The translations under genes were made by a program, and so were the position numbers. 64,000 bases of DNA from positions 62,001 through 126,000 of the forward strand of contig NZ_JAHXMY010000002.1 of NCBI RefSeq assembly GCF_023149035.1. Reading direction: 5' to 3'. This document shows positions 37,883-47,470 of the stretch, piece after piece; positions within the stretch are counted from its first letter, which is position 1, and each line of letters begins with the position of its first letter. Origin of the DNA: Microbacterium sp. EYE_78 (GTDB lineage Bacteria > Actinomycetota > Actinomycetes > Actinomycetales > Microbacteriaceae). The notes below the pieces were generated by a model. The model searched no databases and was not told where the DNA came from. It worked only from the letters and a program-made list of their open reading frames with translations.

Positions 37883-37965
37883 CGCCGCTCCACCGGCAGC
37901 ATCCGCTCCACCCCTCCCACCGGCGGCCCGCCCGGACCGCCCCATCCATGAATGAAGGAACCGCT

Positions 37966-39228
37966 ATGAAGAAGACCCTCGGAGCACTGTCGCTCCTCGG
38001 CGCGTCCGCCCTCGTCCTCTCCGGCTGCGCCGGCGGCACATCTCCCGCTGCCGAGAGCGCGGAGACCGGCGACTTGACCGTGTGGCTCGTCGGCACCGAC
38101 ACCCCGCAGGACGCGCGCGATTATCTCAAGACGACCTTCGAGGAGGAGCACGAAGGCTGGACCCTCACCGTCGAGGAGAAGACGTGGGCCGACACGGCCG
38201 AGGGCTATGTCGCAGCCCTCTCGTCGAACGACGCCCCCGACCTCGTCGAGGTCGGCAACACCCAGGCGCCCGGCTTCATCGAACAGGGCCTGTTCGCCGA
38301 CCTGTCCGGCATCCAGTCGGACCTCGGCGGCGACGACCTGCTGCAGAGCTTCGTCGAGCTGGGCTCGGAGGACGGCACGCTCTACGCGGCGCCCTACTAC
38401 GCCGGCTCCCGCGTAGTCTTTTTCTCGCCGGCGAGCTACTCCGGCGAGGTGCCCGAGACTCTGGCCGACTACGTCCAGGCCGGGATCGAGAACACCTCCG
38501 CCACCAAGTCGGGCATCTACGCACCCGGCAAGGACTGGTACAACGCCCTGCCCTACATCTGGGCCAACGGCGGCGAGATCGCGACGCTCGACGGCGACCA
38601 GTGGGTCGGCGGGTTCTCGAGCGAGGGCGGCATCGCGGGGCTCGAGATGCTGCAGGACGTCTACGAGAACGCGACCATCGCACCGGCCGACGCCGACGAG
38701 ACCGACCCGCAGGTGCCCTTCTGCGCCGGCGAGATCGGGTTCCTCTCCGCGCCCAGCTGGGTGCAGTGGTCGATCCTCGCGGCAGCGGACGCCGAAGCTC
38801 CCGGATGCCCCGACGAGGCCGGCAAGGACCTGACGGCGTTCGCGCTGCCCGGCATGACGGCGGGCGAGGTCGCCCCCGTCTTCGCCGGCGGATCGAACAT
38901 CGCCGTCGCGGCGAAGTCCGACGCGCCGCAGATGGCCGAGGCGGCGCTCGAGATCGTCCTCTCGGAGGGGTACCAGAAGATCCTCGCCGAGAACGGGCTC
39001 ATCCCCGCCCGCACCTCGTTCGCGCAGTACCTGCCCGAGGGGCAGATCACCGCGGAGGCGGCCAAGGCGGCCGCGTCGTCGAAGGCGGTCCCCGCGAGCC
39101 CGAAGTGGTCCGAGGTCGAATCCGCCGGCGTCATCAAGGATGCACTCGTCAAGGTCGCCCAGGGCGGCGACGTCGCCGAGATCGCCGCGGAGCTCGACGG
39201 CCAGATCGAGTCGATCCTCAACTCCTGA
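37966..39228 (+). CDS. Sugar-binding lipoprotein (SBP family 1), amino-sugar operon
   Basis: This 420-residue extracellular lipoprotein has the signal MKKTLGALSLLGASALVLSGC with the lipobox Leu-Ser-Gly-Cys at residue 21. The mature part has Leu-Thr-Val-Trp-Leu-Val-Gly-Thr and Asp-Leu-Val-Glu-Val-Gly-Asn-Thr segments of family 1, as in chitobiose binding proteins such as NgcE and DasA. GAAGGAA precedes the ATG. It follows the ROK regulator by 83 bases and heads the transporter genes. The ligand, N-acetylglucosamine or chito-oligosaccharides, is inferred from nagA, nagB and GH20 nearby. Confidence 0.9.
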   Translation: MKKTLGALSLLGASALVLSGCAGGTSPAAESAETGDLTVWLVGTDTPQDARDYLKTTFEEEHEGWTLTVEEKTWADTAEGYVAALSSNDAPDLVEVGNTQAPGFIEQGLFADLSGIQSDLGGDDLLQSFVELGSEDGTLYAAPYYAGSRVVFFSPASYSGEVPETLADYVQAGIENTSATKSGIYAPGKDWYNALPYIWANGGEIATLDGDQWVGGFSSEGGIAGLEMLQDVYENATIAPADADETDPQVPFCAGEIGFLSAPSWVQWSILAAADAEAPGCPDEAGKDLTAFALPGMTAGEVAPVFAGGSNIAVAAKSDAPQMAEAALEIVLSEGYQKILAENGLIPARTSFAQYLPEGQITAEAAKAAASSKAVPASPKWSEVESAGVIKDALVKVAQGGDVAEIAAELDGQIESILNS

Positions 39229-39235
39229 TCCGGTC

Positions 39236-39264
39236 GCGGCGGGGGCGTCCTCTGCCCCCGCCGC
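39236..39264 (+). terminator. Intra-operon hairpin after the amino-sugar binding protein
   Basis: An 11-bp GC stem (39236-39246 with 39254-39264) surrounds a 7-base loop between the lipoprotein stop and the permease start. It is a candidate for partial termination that favours the binding protein. Confidence 0.6.
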
Positions 39265-39299
39265 CCCGGCTCCACCTCACGATCCCGAGGAAGGCGACG

Positions 39300-40277
39300 A
39301 TGCCCGACACCCTCACGCGACCGTCCCGCGCCCCACGTGCAGCGCCCCGCGACGCGTTCGCCGACGGAGCCCGCGAACGCGCCCGTCGTCGGCGGGACGG
39401 CGCCGCGGCGCTGACCCTCCTCAGCCCGTCGCTGGTCATCCTCGCGGTCATGGTCGGCTACCCGGGCGTCCTGATGCTCGTCCAGTCCTTCACCGACTAC
39501 TCGATCCGCAACAAGGTTCAGGGGACGCTGCCGGGCGTCGTCGGTGTCGAGAATTACCTCGAGGTGTTCACCGCCTCGGACTTCCCGATGGTGCTGGTGC
39601 GCAGCCTCGGGCTCATGGTCGTCATGACCGTCTGCATCGTCGGTCTCGGCGCTCTCGTCGCCGTGCTGATGACCCGGCTGGGGAAGGGGTGGCGGGTCCT
39701 CGTGTCCATCGGGCTGCTGCTGGCCTGGGCCATGCCGCCGCTGGCGGCGACGACCGTCTGGGGGTGGATCTTCGACACGCAGTACGGCCTCGTGAACTGG
39801 GCGCTGAATGCGATCACCGGCACGCAGGACTTCACCAACCACTCCTGGCTGCTGAACCCGTGGTCGTTCTTCCTCGTGCTCACGATCATCGTCGTGTGGC
39901 AGGGCGTGCCGTTCGCCGCCTTCACCCTCTACGCGGCCCTCGGACAGGTCCCCGGGGAGGTGCTCGAAGCGGCATCACTCGACGGCGCGACGGGGGTGCA
40001 GCGGTTCCGCCTCGTCGTCTTCCCCTACCTGCGCAACGTCGTCACCGTGGTCGTCGTCCTGCAGGTCATCTGGAACCTCCGCATCTTCACGCAGGTCTAC
40101 ACGCTCCAGCAGCGCGGCGGGCTCGCCTCGGAGACGAACGTGCTCGGCACCTACATCTTCCGGCAGGGCGTCGGCGAGTTCGGGGTCACGAGTGCGATCG
40201 GCGTCCTGACCGTCATCCTCCTGCTCGCACTCTCGTGGGGATACGTCCGCACCACCCTGAAGGAGGAGGAGCTGTGA
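39300..40277 (+). CDS. Sugar ABC permease (MalF-like), amino-sugar operon
   Basis: This 325-residue protein has an Arg-rich N-terminus (about 1-38), six predicted helices and the EAA loop Glu-Ala-Ala-Ser-Leu-Asp-Gly-Ala. It pairs with the next permease, whose GTG overlaps its stop. It would transport N-acetylglucosamine or chitobiose delivered by the lipoprotein. No ATPase gene is in the operon, again implying a shared MsiK-like ATPase. AGGAAGG lies about seven bases before the ATG. Confidence 0.9.
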   Translation: MPDTLTRPSRAPRAAPRDAFADGARERARRRRDGAAALTLLSPSLVILAVMVGYPGVLMLVQSFTDYSIRNKVQGTLPGVVGVENYLEVFTASDFPMVLVRSLGLMVVMTVCIVGLGALVAVLMTRLGKGWRVLVSIGLLLAWAMPPLAATTVWGWIFDTQYGLVNWALNAITGTQDFTNHSWLLNPWSFFLVLTIIVVWQGVPFAAFTLYAALGQVPGEVLEAASLDGATGVQRFRLVVFPYLRNVVTVVVVLQVIWNLRIFTQVYTLQQRGGLASETNVLGTYIFRQGVGEFGVTSAIGVLTVILLLALSWGYVRTTLKEEEL

Positions 40278-41236
40278 GCACGCAGATCACCCCTGCCGCG
40301 CAGCTCGCCACGGTCGGCGTCGACGAGGTCGCCGGCGCCGTCGGCCGGGCGAAGACGCCCGCCCCCGGGTCGCTCTCAGCTCGACGGCGTCGGCGCTCGC
40401 CGCTCGGACGCATCCTGCTCCACGTCGCCGCGGTCGTCGTCTTCGTGTGCTCGGTCTTCCCCGTGTACTGGATGCTCAACATGTCGTTCACCAGCGGCGA
40501 GTCGATCATCAGCCGGACGCCGAGCTTCCTGCCCTTCGACTTCACGCTCCGCAACTACGAGACGGCGTGGACGCGTGAGGCGGCGCCAGGGCAGACCGAC
40601 TTCGTGCACGGCCTCCTGAGCTCGACGATCGTGACCGTGGGCGTCCTCGTCGTGACCCTGCTGTTCGCGTTCCTCGCCTCGATCGCGGTGGCACGCATCC
40701 GCTTCCGCGGACGCCGCTCGTTCATCGTCGCGGTGCTCATCGTGCAGATGATCCCCGGCGAGGCGATGATGTTCACGATCTACGGGATGATCGACGACTG
40801 GCGCCTCATGAATACGCTCCTGGGGCTCGGGATCGTCTACGTCGCCGCCGTCGTCCCCTTCACGATCTGGACCCTCCGCGGCTTCGTCGCCGGGGTGCCG
40901 ATCGACCTCGAGGAGGCGGCCATGATCGACGGCTGCACACGATCGCAGGCCTTCTGGCGGGTCACCTTCCCCCTGCTCGCGCCCGGGCTCGTCGCGACCG
41001 GCGTCTTCGCCTTCATCCAGGCCTGGAACGAGTTCACGATGGCACTCCTCCTCCTCCGCGGCTACACCCTCACGCTGCCGCCGTGGCTGCTGTCGTTCCA
41101 GTCCGCGACGGAGGCCACCAACTGGGGGGCGGTGATGGCGGCATCCACCCTCATCTCGGTCCCCGTCGTGGTCTTCTTCCTGCTGGTGCAGGGGCGGATG
41201 TCCGGTGGCCTCGTGTCGGGGGCGGTGAAGGGCTGA
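40274..41236 (+). CDS. Sugar ABC permease (MalG-like), amino-sugar operon
   Basis: This 320-residue protein has a hydrophilic N-terminus of about 50 residues, six helices and the EAA motif Glu-Ala-Ala-Met-Ile-Asp-Gly-Cys-Thr. It ends Ser-Gly-Ala-Val-Lys-Gly. GTG 40274 overlaps the preceding stop and an AGGAGGAG stretch lies just upstream. The following kinase GTG begins immediately after its stop. Confidence 0.9.
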   Translation: MSTQITPAAQLATVGVDEVAGAVGRAKTPAPGSLSARRRRRSPLGRILLHVAAVVVFVCSVFPVYWMLNMSFTSGESIISRTPSFLPFDFTLRNYETAWTREAAPGQTDFVHGLLSSTIVTVGVLVVTLLFAFLASIAVARIRFRGRRSFIVAVLIVQMIPGEAMMFTIYGMIDDWRLMNTLLGLGIVYVAAVVPFTIWTLRGFVAGVPIDLEEAAMIDGCTRSQAFWRVTFPLLAPGLVATGVFAFIQAWNEFTMALLLLRGYTLTLPPWLLSFQSATEATNWGAVMAASTLISVPVVVFFLLVQGRMSGGLVSGAVKG

Positions 41237-42139
41237 GTGCGCATCGGACTGGACGTCGGCGGCACGAAGATCCTCGCGGCCCTGACGGATGACGAGGGCC
41301 GCGTGGTCGCGAGCGTGCGTCGGCCGACCGGCTGGGGCGCGGATGCCGTCGTGGACGGGATCGCCGCCGCCGTCGCGGCACTGACCGGCGGTGCGGCACC
41401 CGGGTCGGTCGGCATCGGCGTGCCGGGGCAGATCGCCCCCGGCGGCGTCGTCCGCCACGCGCTCAACCTCGGCATCGACGAGCTCGACCTGGCGGCCGCG
41501 GTCGCGGAGCGCATCGGCGTCCGGCCGGCCGTCGACAACGACGTCCGTGCCGCAGCCGTCGGCGCCGCGGCACTGCTGCCCGACGCCGACTCGATCGCAT
41601 TCCTGAACCTCGGGACCGGCGTCGCCGCCGGCATCGTCCGGGACGGGATGCCGTGGCGCGGCGCGCGCGGCGCCGCCGGCGAGATCGGGCACGTCAGCGT
41701 CGACCCCGCCGGTCCCGCCTGTCCGTGCGGCCAGCGCGGCTGCATCGAGGCGCTGGCCGGCGGTGCCGGGGTCGCCGCCCGCTGGGCGACGCCCGGGAGC
41801 CTGCCCGTCGCCGACGTCTTCGACGCCGCCGATGCGGGCGACCCGGTGGCCTCGACCATCCGCGGGGAGGTCGTGCAGGGCGTGGCCGCGGCGGCGCAGC
41901 TGCTCGTCCTCACGGCCGACGTCGACGTCGTCGTCCTCGGCGGGGGTGTCTCGCACCTCGGCGAGCGGCTGCGCGGTCCCGTCCGCGCGGCGCTGCGCCA
42001 CGCGGCATCCGGATCGGCCTTCCTCCGCTCACTCGACCTCGCCGACCGCGTCGTCCCGGTGCCCGGCGGTGTGCCGGTGGGGGCGGTCGGGGCGGCCCTG
42101 CTGGGGCTCGCCGCCGCGGAGGCCGTCTCCGGCGTCTGA
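41237..42139 (+). CDS. ROK-family sugar kinase (glucokinase / GlcNAc kinase type)
   Basis: This 300-residue kinase has an intact phosphate loop (Leu-Asp-Val-Gly-Gly-Thr-Lys), Asp-Asn-Asp-Val-Arg-Ala-Ala as catalytic region, Glu-Ile-Gly-His and the ROK zinc signature Cys-Pro-Cys-Gly-Gln-Arg-Gly-Cys-Ile-Glu. It has no DNA-binding domain. In this operon it would phosphorylate imported N-acetylglucosamine to the 6-phosphate for NagA; glucose is an alternative substrate. GTG starts directly after the permease stop. Two hairpins follow. Confidence 0.88.
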   Translation: MRIGLDVGGTKILAALTDDEGRVVASVRRPTGWGADAVVDGIAAAVAALTGGAAPGSVGIGVPGQIAPGGVVRHALNLGIDELDLAAAVAERIGVRPAVDNDVRAAAVGAAALLPDADSIAFLNLGTGVAAGIVRDGMPWRGARGAAGEIGHVSVDPAGPACPCGQRGCIEALAGGAGVAARWATPGSLPVADVFDAADAGDPVASTIRGEVVQGVAAAAQLLVLTADVDVVVLGGGVSHLGERLRGPVRAALRHAASGSAFLRSLDLADRVVPVPGGVPVGAVGAALLGLAAAEAVSGV

Positions 42140-42160
42140 GCGGATACCTGGCGGCGGTGT

Positions 42161-42180
42161 CCGACTGCAGGTTCAGTCGG
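42161..42180 (+). terminator. Hairpin after the ROK kinase gene
   Basis: CCGACTG and CAGTCGG form a 7-bp stem with a 6-base loop, 21 bases past the stop. Confidence 0.5.
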
Positions 42181-42270
42181 CACGGAACCGCCGGATCCGC
42201 CACTCCGGACCGGTGCAACCTGCGCCGGGTGCCTGTCCGACCCGTCGGCGATGCCCGGGGCGGTGCAGAA

Positions 42271-42340
42271 CCGTTCTCCGGATGAATGCCGCCGTCAGGA
42301 AGCCGGGAGGCCTCCGCCCCTGCATCCGTCCGGAGAACGG
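42271..42340. terminator. Long stem between the convergent kinase and nagA genes
   Basis: CCGTTCTCCGGA (42271-42282) pairs exactly with 42329-42340. The 46-base interior contains the palindrome GGAGGCCTCC. It sits between convergent genes 13 bases from the nagA stop and probably terminates both. It resembles the long stems at 10479, 11536 and 46458 only in arm length, not in internal word repeats. Confidence 0.55.
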
Positions 42341-42352
42341 GCGGGATGCCGG

Positions 42353-43501
42353 TCAGGCCCCGCCGACGAAGACCCGCCGCACCTGCAGCTCGGCGTCCAG
42401 GAGCACCGCGTCGGCGACGGCGCCGACGGCGAGCGAGCCCAGCTCCGGCCGGCGGATCGCCCGCGCCGGGACCGCGGTGAGCGCGGCGACCGCCGCCGGC
42501 AGGGGCACCCCCGCGGCAACGGCGGTGCGGAGGGCGGCATCCTGCGTCAGGGTGGATCCGGCGATCGTGCCGTCGGCGAGGCGCGCGACGCCGTCGGCCA
42601 CGGTGACCGGCAGCGCGCCGAGGACGTACGCGCCGTCGGGCGCGCCGGCGGCCGCCATTGCGTCCGTGATGAGCGCGACGCGGCCGGGAGCGGCGGCGAA
42701 CAGCATCCGGATGACATCGGGATGCACGTGCACGCCGTCCGCGATCACCTCGATGGTCACGCGCGGGTCGCCGGTCGCGGCGCCGACGGGCCCGGGCGCG
42801 CGGTGGTGCAGGCCCGGCATCGCGTTGAACGCGTGCGTGAGGAGTGTCGCGCCGGCGTCGAATGCGCGACGCGAGGCGTCCGCGTCGGCGCCGGTGTGGC
42901 CGACGGCGACCGCCACGCCCGCGTCGGCGAAGCGCGTGACGGCGTCCAGTCCGCCGGGCAGCTCCGGCGCGATGGTGACCTGCGCGAGCGTGCCGCGGGC
43001 GGCGGCCAGCAGGGCGTCCACCGCGTCCGGCGTCGGCTCGATCAGCAGTGCCGGGTCGTGCGCGCCGTGATGCGCGGTGTCGAGGAACGGACCCTCGAGG
43101 TGCGAGCCGACGATGGAGGCGTCCGTTTCGGCCAGGTCGGCGATGACGCCCACGCGTGCGGTGAGGTCCGGCAGCGACCCGGCGACGAGGGAGATCACCG
43201 CGCGCGTCGTCCCGTGCGCGAGGTGGAGTGCCCGCGACGCGCGGATGGCCTCGGCGCCGTCCTCGTGCGCGTGTCCACCGCCGCCGTGACAGTGCAGGTC
43301 GATGAAGCCGGGGGTGAGGAGGGCGCCGGCGCCGGCGACCGCCCGCGCGTCGACGACCTCGTCGGCGCTGAGCGCGCGCCAGGCGTCGCCGGTTCCGGAT
43401 GCGGCGACGCGCCCTGCCGCGACGCCGATCCAGGCGTCGGGCGCCTCGTCCCCGCCGTCGATCAGCCGGGCGGAGTGGATGACGCGGGTCAGGTGCGCCA
43501 C
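42353..43501 (-). CDS. nagA: N-acetylglucosamine-6-phosphate deacetylase
   Basis: This 382-residue amidohydrolase removes acetate from GlcNAc 6-phosphate. Metal and substrate motifs are [10 protein letters not shown], His-Leu-Glu-Gly-Pro-Phe, Gly-His-Thr-Gly-Ala, Thr-His-Ala-Phe-Asn-Ala-Met and Leu-Ile-Thr-Asp-Ala-Met, all at expected order. GTG 43501 follows a GGAGG site and overlaps the end of the GH20 gene by 13 bases, so the two are cotranscribed. Its product feeds NagB at 33341. Confidence 0.94.
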   Translation of the reverse strand: MAHLTRVIHSARLIDGGDEAPDAWIGVAAGRVAASGTGDAWRALSADEVVDARAVAGAGALLTPGFIDLHCHGGGGHAHEDGAEAIRASRALHLAHGTTRAVISLVAGSLPDLTARVGVIADLAETDASIVGSHLEGPFLDTAHHGAHDPALLIEPTPDAVDALLAAARGTLAQVTIAPELPGGLDAVTRFADAGVAVAVGHTGADADASRRAFDAGATLLTHAFNAMPGLHHRAPGPVGAATGDPRVTIEVIADGVHVHPDVIRMLFAAAPGRVALITDAMAAAGAPDGAYVLGALPVTVADGVARLADGTIAGSTLTQDAALRTAVAAGVPLPAAVAALTAVPARAIRRPELGSLAVGAVADAVLLDAELQVRRVFVGGA

Positions 43502-44970
43502 GGCACCTCCGAGGACGCGGGGAAGCGGATGCCGAGCGTCGTCCAGAGCGGCCCCAAGCCGCCGACGCGGGCACGGAACGATTCCCACGTCCGCTCGTCG
43601 CCGGCAGCGGGCGACCATGCGATCTCGGCGGCCGCGGCGATGCGGGGGAAGGCGAGCGCGTCGATGTCGTCGAGGCTGGCGACGGTCTCCGACCACAGCG
43701 GCGCTTCCACGCCGAGGATCGCCGCTTCGCCCAGCCCCTCGACGATCGAGGCGGGCTCCCAGGCGTACGCGCGTTCGAGGCTCGTCGGCCCGTTCGCCCA
43801 GGTGAGCCCGAGCGCGGCGTCGGCGGTCGGCTTCATGTCGAGGTAGACCGCGTCGGCGGGCGAGAGGATGACCTCACCGCCGCGCTCGGCGAACGCGCGG
43901 GCGTGGCGCGGCGCGGCATCCGTCGGCGCGACGAACCCCCAGTACTGGCCGACCGTCCCCGGGGCGAGGCCGTCGGCGGCGCCGGCCTCGTGCCAGGCGA
44001 CGGGGGTCTTGCCGAGCGCGGCGATGATCTCGCTCGCGCGGGAGACGAAGGCGGCGAAGGCCTCGGCGGACGTGCCGAGGGACTCGTCGCCACCGAAGTG
44101 CAGCCAGGGTCCGGGCGTGAGCCCGGCGAGTTCGGTGAAGACGTCGCGGACGAAGGCGTCGGTCGCGTCGTCACCGATGCGCAGCGACGAGAACCCGACG
44201 CCGATGCCGGTGTACGGCTCGCCCGCCACCGGCGCCGAGCCCTCGGTGATGACCTCGACGACCGGCGGTTCGGTGATCTCGGGGTACGCCAGACCGACGG
44301 CATGGGTGTGCCCCGGCATGTCGAGTTCGGGCACCACGGTCATGTGACGGGATGCCGCGTGCGCGACGATCGCGCGGTAGTCGTCCTGCGTGTAGAAGCC
44401 GCCCGGTGCGCCGCCGACGGCCGTTGCGGACGCCGTCGCCGTCAGGGCGGGGCGCGAGCGGAGCTCGAGCCGCCAGCCCTGGTCGTCCGAGAGGTGCAGG
44501 TGCAGCACGTTGCACTTCAGCGATGCCGCGCGGTCGATGTAGGCGCGGACGGTGTCGACGTCGTGGAAGTGGCGCGCGACGTCGAGCATGACGCCCCGGT
44601 AGGCGAATCGCGGGGCGTCGGCGATGCGGACGGCCGGGACCACCCATCGCTCGCCGTCGCGGCGGACGAGCTGCCCGAGCGTCTGCACGCCGTAGAACAG
44701 CCCCGCGGCATCCGCTCCCGTGACACGGATGCCGGCGGCCGACACCTCGAGCACGTACGACTCGGCAGGGCCGCCGTCCTGCACGGCCAGGACGACGTCG
44801 TCGCCCTCCGGCAGTGCGATGCCCGTCCGCGCTGCGACCAGGGTGCGGAGGGCGTCTGCGGCATCCGTGTCCCCGGAGACGCCGGCCCCGAGCAGGGGGA
44901 AGGGCGTCCCTCCGTGGACGTCGACATCCGCCGGAAGGGGCACGAGAGAGAGGGGGAGCACCGCCACCAC
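43489..44970 (-). CDS. GH20 beta-N-acetylhexosaminidase
   Basis: This 493-residue enzyme cleaves terminal N-acetylhexosamine from chito-oligosaccharides. An N-terminal GH20b-like domain precedes the barrel; Asp295-Glu296 in His-Phe-Gly-Gly-Asp-Glu-Ser is the catalytic pair for substrate-assisted hydrolysis. [11 protein letters not shown] and Glu-Leu-Asp-Met-Pro-Gly-His are further family marks. There is no signal peptide, so it should be intracellular. The start is uncertain (GTG 44970 or one of the next GTGs). No ribosome binding site is seen, suggesting a leaderless RNA. The ROK-type 18-mer lies just upstream. Confidence 0.92.
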   Translation of the reverse strand: MVAVLPLSLVPLPADVDVHGGTPFPLLGAGVSGDTDAADALRTLVAARTGIALPEGDDVVLAVQDGGPAESYVLEVSAAGIRVTGADAAGLFYGVQTLGQLVRRDGERWVVPAVRIADAPRFAYRGVMLDVARHFHDVDTVRAYIDRAASLKCNVLHLHLSDDQGWRLELRSRPALTATASATAVGGAPGGFYTQDDYRAIVAHAASRHMTVVPELDMPGHTHAVGLAYPEITEPPVVEVITEGSAPVAGEPYTGIGVGFSSLRIGDDATDAFVRDVFTELAGLTPGPWLHFGGDESLGTSAEAFAAFVSRASEIIAALGKTPVAWHEAGAADGLAPGTVGQYWGFVAPTDAAPRHARAFAERGGEVILSPADAVYLDMKPTADAALGLTWANGPTSLERAYAWEPASIVEGLGEAAILGVEAPLWSETVASLDDIDALAFPRIAAAAEIAWSPAAGDERTWESFRARVGGLGPLWTTLGIRFPASSEVPWRT

Positions 44971-44976
44971 CGTTCT

Positions 44977-44994
44977 GTAAGGTGTCCTAACAAA
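44977..44994. promoter_or_regulatory. ROK-type operator upstream of the GH20-nagA genes
   Basis: GTAAGGTGTCCTAACAAA matches 16 of 18 positions of the site at 36730-36747, which abuts the ROK regulator start. It overlaps the probable promoter of the GH20 gene. Confidence 0.6.
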
Positions 44995-45029
44995 ACCGTT
45001 CGGGTCAGCGTATCAGCGACCGCATCCGT

Positions 45030-45035
45030 TATGCT
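45030..45035 (+). promoter_or_regulatory. -10 element of the riboswitch-glyA transcript
   Basis: TATGCT ends immediately before the conserved part of the ZTP riboswitch, fitting an RNA start near 45041. No convincing -35 element is seen. Confidence 0.5.
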
Positions 45036-45118
45036 CGCAGAGTCGCGACTGGCGTTGAGGTGGGCTACCACCGGGGAGCGATTGACACGGCATTCGACCG
45101 CGCGCCTGGGCCGATGCG
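45036..45118 (+). ncRNA. ZTP (pfl) riboswitch upstream of glyA
   Basis: The stretch contains the conserved blocks of the pfl motif in order: GCGACTGGCG (about 45045-45054), CCACCGGGGAGCG (45068-45080) and, after a variable loop, CGCGCCTGGGC (45100-45111). ZTP riboswitches sense the purine intermediate AICAR and its triphosphate and turn on folate one-carbon genes, most often glyA and folD. Both follow here. The RNA ends about 40 bases before the glyA start, leaving room for an expression platform. The fit of conserved blocks and target genes is strong, though secondary structure was judged by eye. Confidence 0.88.
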
Positions 45119-45156
45119 AGATTCCTCATCCCGAAAGCCGTCGTCAGGAGATCGTC

Positions 45157-46431
45157 ATGACCGATTCGCTGTTCAACGCCCCCCTCTCCGAGGTCGATCC
45201 CGAGATCGCCGATGTGCTCGAGCGCGAGCTCGACCGCCAGCGCGGGTTCCTCGAGATGATCGCCTCCGAGAACTTCGTTCCCGTCTCGGTGCTGCAGTCG
45301 CAGGGCTCCGTCCTCACGAACAAGTACGCCGAGGGCTACCCCGGCCGTCGCTACTACGGCGGCTGTGAGGTCGTCGACGTCGCCGAGGAGCTCGCCATCG
45401 AGCGCGCCAAGGCACTGTTCGGCGCCGAGTTCGCCAACGTCCAGCCGCACTCCGGTGCCTCGGCGAACGCCGCGGTCCTCCACGCGATCGCCCGCCCCGG
45501 TGACACCCTGCTCGGCCTGTCGCTCGACCACGGCGGCCACCTGACCCACGGCATGAAGATCAACTTCTCCGGCCGCCTCTACGACATCGTCGCGTACGGC
45601 GTCGACGCCGAGACCTCGCTCGTCGACATGGACGAGGTCCGCCGCCTCGCGATCGAGCACAAGCCGAAGGTCATCATCGCCGGGTGGTCGGCCTACCCGC
45701 GGCAGCTCGACTTCGCCGCGTTCCGCGCGATCGCCGACGAGGTCGGGGCGCTCCTCTGGGTCGACATGGCGCACTTCGCCGGTCTCGTCGCGGCGGGCCT
45801 CCACCCCTCGCCGGTCCCGCACGCGCACGTGGTCAGCTCGACGGTGCACAAGACGATCGGCGGCCCCCGCTCGGGCTTCATCCTCACGAACGACGCCGAC
45901 ATCGCGAAGAAGATCAACTCGGCCGTCTTCCCGGGTCAGCAGGGCGGCCCGCTCATGCACGTGATCGCCGCGAAGGCGACCGCGTTCAAGCTCGCGGCAT
46001 CCGAGGCCTTCAAGGAGCGCCAGCAGCGCACCGTCTCGGGCGCGGCGATCCTCGCCGACCGGCTCTCGCAGCAGGACGTGAAGGATGCCGGCATCTCGGT
46101 CCGCTCCGGCGGCACCGACGTGCACCTCGTCCTCGTCGACCTGCGAGACGCGGCGATCGACGGCAAGCAGGCCGAGGACCTCCTCCACGAGATCCGGATC
46201 ACCGTCAACCGCAACGCGGTGCCGAACGACCCGCGCCCCCCGATGGTCACCTCGGGCCTGCGCATCGGCACGCCCGCGCTCGCGACCCGCGGCTTCGGCG
46301 ACGCCGAGTTCACCGAGGTCGCCGACGTCATCGCGCTCGCGCTGCAGCCCGGCGCCGACCTCGAAGCCCTCCGCGCCCGCGTCGCCACGCTCGCCGACGC
46401 GTTCCCGCTGTACCCCGGCCTCCAGCAGTGA
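45157..46431 (+). CDS. glyA: Serine hydroxymethyltransferase
   Basis: This 424-residue PLP enzyme interconverts serine and glycine while loading tetrahydrofolate with a one-carbon unit. Marks are Ala-Ser-Glu-Asn-Phe-Val, [15 protein letters not shown], Asp-Met-Ala-His-Phe-Ala-Gly-Leu and the PLP lysine in Val-His-Lys-Thr-Ile-Gly-Gly-Pro-Arg. AGGAG precedes the ATG. The upstream ZTP riboswitch should raise expression when 10-formyl-THF runs short. folD lies downstream in the same direction across a hairpin element. Confidence 0.96.
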   Translation: MTDSLFNAPLSEVDPEIADVLERELDRQRGFLEMIASENFVPVSVLQSQGSVLTNKYAEGYPGRRYYGGCEVVDVAEELAIERAKALFGAEFANVQPHSGASANAAVLHAIARPGDTLLGLSLDHGGHLTHGMKINFSGRLYDIVAYGVDAETSLVDMDEVRRLAIEHKPKVIIAGWSAYPRQLDFAAFRAIADEVGALLWVDMAHFAGLVAAGLHPSPVPHAHVVSSTVHKTIGGPRSGFILTNDADIAKKINSAVFPGQQGGPLMHVIAAKATAFKLAASEAFKERQQRTVSGAAILADRLSQQDVKDAGISVRSGGTDVHLVLVDLRDAAIDGKQAEDLLHEIRITVNRNAVPNDPRPPMVTSGLRIGTPALATRGFGDAEFTEVADVIALALQPGADLEALRARVATLADAFPLYPGLQQ

Positions 46432-46457
46432 CCCCCGGCATCCGGCCCCTCCTCCGC

Positions 46458-46530
46458 CCGCGAGACTGCACGCACGCCTCGAGACAGCGGTCTTGGACCG
46501 CAGTCTCGAGCTCCCGGTGCAGTCTCGCGG
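46458..46530. repeat. Nested hairpin element between glyA and folD
   Basis: Three coaxial stems: 14 bp CCGCGAGACTGCAC (46458-46471 with 46517-46530), 8 bp CTCGAGAC (46478-46485 with 46503-46510) and 6 bp GCGGTC (46487-46492 with 46496-46501), with a TTG apical loop and 6-base internal loops. The word CGAGAC occurs twice forward 19 bases apart, and GTCTCG twice as its reverse. The architecture equals that of the elements flanking the DUF559 gene, with a different word. It may attenuate read-through from glyA into folD. Confidence 0.75.
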
Positions 46531-46555
46531 TCGAGGGGCGACGACAGGAGACATC

Positions 46556-47446
46556 GTGACCGCTCGGATCCTCGACGGCAAGGCGGCCTCGGCCGCGATC
46601 AAGACCGAGCTCGCCGAGCGCGTCGCCGTGCTGAAGGAGCACGGCGTGACGCCCGGGATCGCCACCGTGCTCGTCGGGGCGGACCCGGCATCCCAGCTGT
46701 ACGTCGGGATGAAGCACCGCCAGTCCGAGGCCATCGGCATGAACTCGATCCAGCGCGAGCTCCCGGCTGACGCCACGCAGGAGCAGGTCGAGGCGCTGAT
46801 CGACGAGCTCAACGACGACCCCGCCTGCCACGGCTACATCGTGCAGCTCCCGCTGCCGAAGCACCTCGACACCGACCGCATCCTGGAGCGCATCGATCCG
46901 GAGAAGGATGCCGACGGTCTCCACCCGACGAATCTCGGTCGCCTGGTGCTGAACGTCAACAGCCCGATCACGTCGCCGCTGCCGTGCACGCCGCGCGGCG
47001 TCATCGAACTCCTGCTGCGAAACGGGTACGACCTGACGGGCAAGCACGTCGTCGTCGTCGGCCGCGGCGTCACGATCGGCCGCTCGATCGGCCTGCTGCT
47101 CACGCGCCGCGAAGTCAACGCGACCGTCACCCTCACCCACACCGGCACGACCGACCTCGGCGCGCACCTGCGCGAGGCCGACGTCATCGTCGCGGCGGCG
47201 GGTGTGAAGCACATCGTCACCGCCGAGCACGTGAAGCCCGGCGCCGCCGTGCTGGACGTCGGCGTCACCCGCGAGGACGACCCGGAGACCGGCAAGAGCC
47301 GCGTCTACGGCGACGTCCATCCGGATGTCGCGGAGGTCGCCGGGTGGGTCTCGCCGAACCCCGGCGGCGTCGGTCCGATGACCGTCGCGCTGCTGATGAC
47401 GAACGTGGTCGAGGTCGCCGAGCGCGCGGCGGGCCTGCGCGACTGA
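46556..47446 (+). CDS. folD: Methylenetetrahydrofolate dehydrogenase/cyclohydrolase
   Basis: This 296-residue bifunctional enzyme converts 5,10-methylene-THF to 10-formyl-THF with NADP. Motifs include Tyr-Val-Gly-Met-Lys (catalytic Lys), Gln-Leu-Pro-Leu-Pro, Pro-Cys-Thr-Pro-Arg-Gly-Val, Val-Val-Gly-Arg-Gly-Val-Thr-Ile-Gly for NADP binding and Pro-Gly-Gly-Val-Gly-Pro-Met-Thr. The usual Ser after Gly-Arg is a Gly. It starts at GTG after AGGAG. With glyA it forms the riboswitch-controlled one-carbon pair, although the intervening hairpin may give it separate control. Confidence 0.95.
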   Translation: MTARILDGKAASAAIKTELAERVAVLKEHGVTPGIATVLVGADPASQLYVGMKHRQSEAIGMNSIQRELPADATQEQVEALIDELNDDPACHGYIVQLPLPKHLDTDRILERIDPEKDADGLHPTNLGRLVLNVNSPITSPLPCTPRGVIELLLRNGYDLTGKHVVVVGRGVTIGRSIGLLLTRREVNATVTLTHTGTTDLGAHLREADVIVAAAGVKHIVTAEHVKPGAAVLDVGVTREDDPETGKSRVYGDVHPDVAEVAGWVSPNPGGVGPMTVALLMTNVVEVAERAAGLRD

Positions 47447-47470
47447 CGCGCGCCGCCCACCGCGGTCCGC

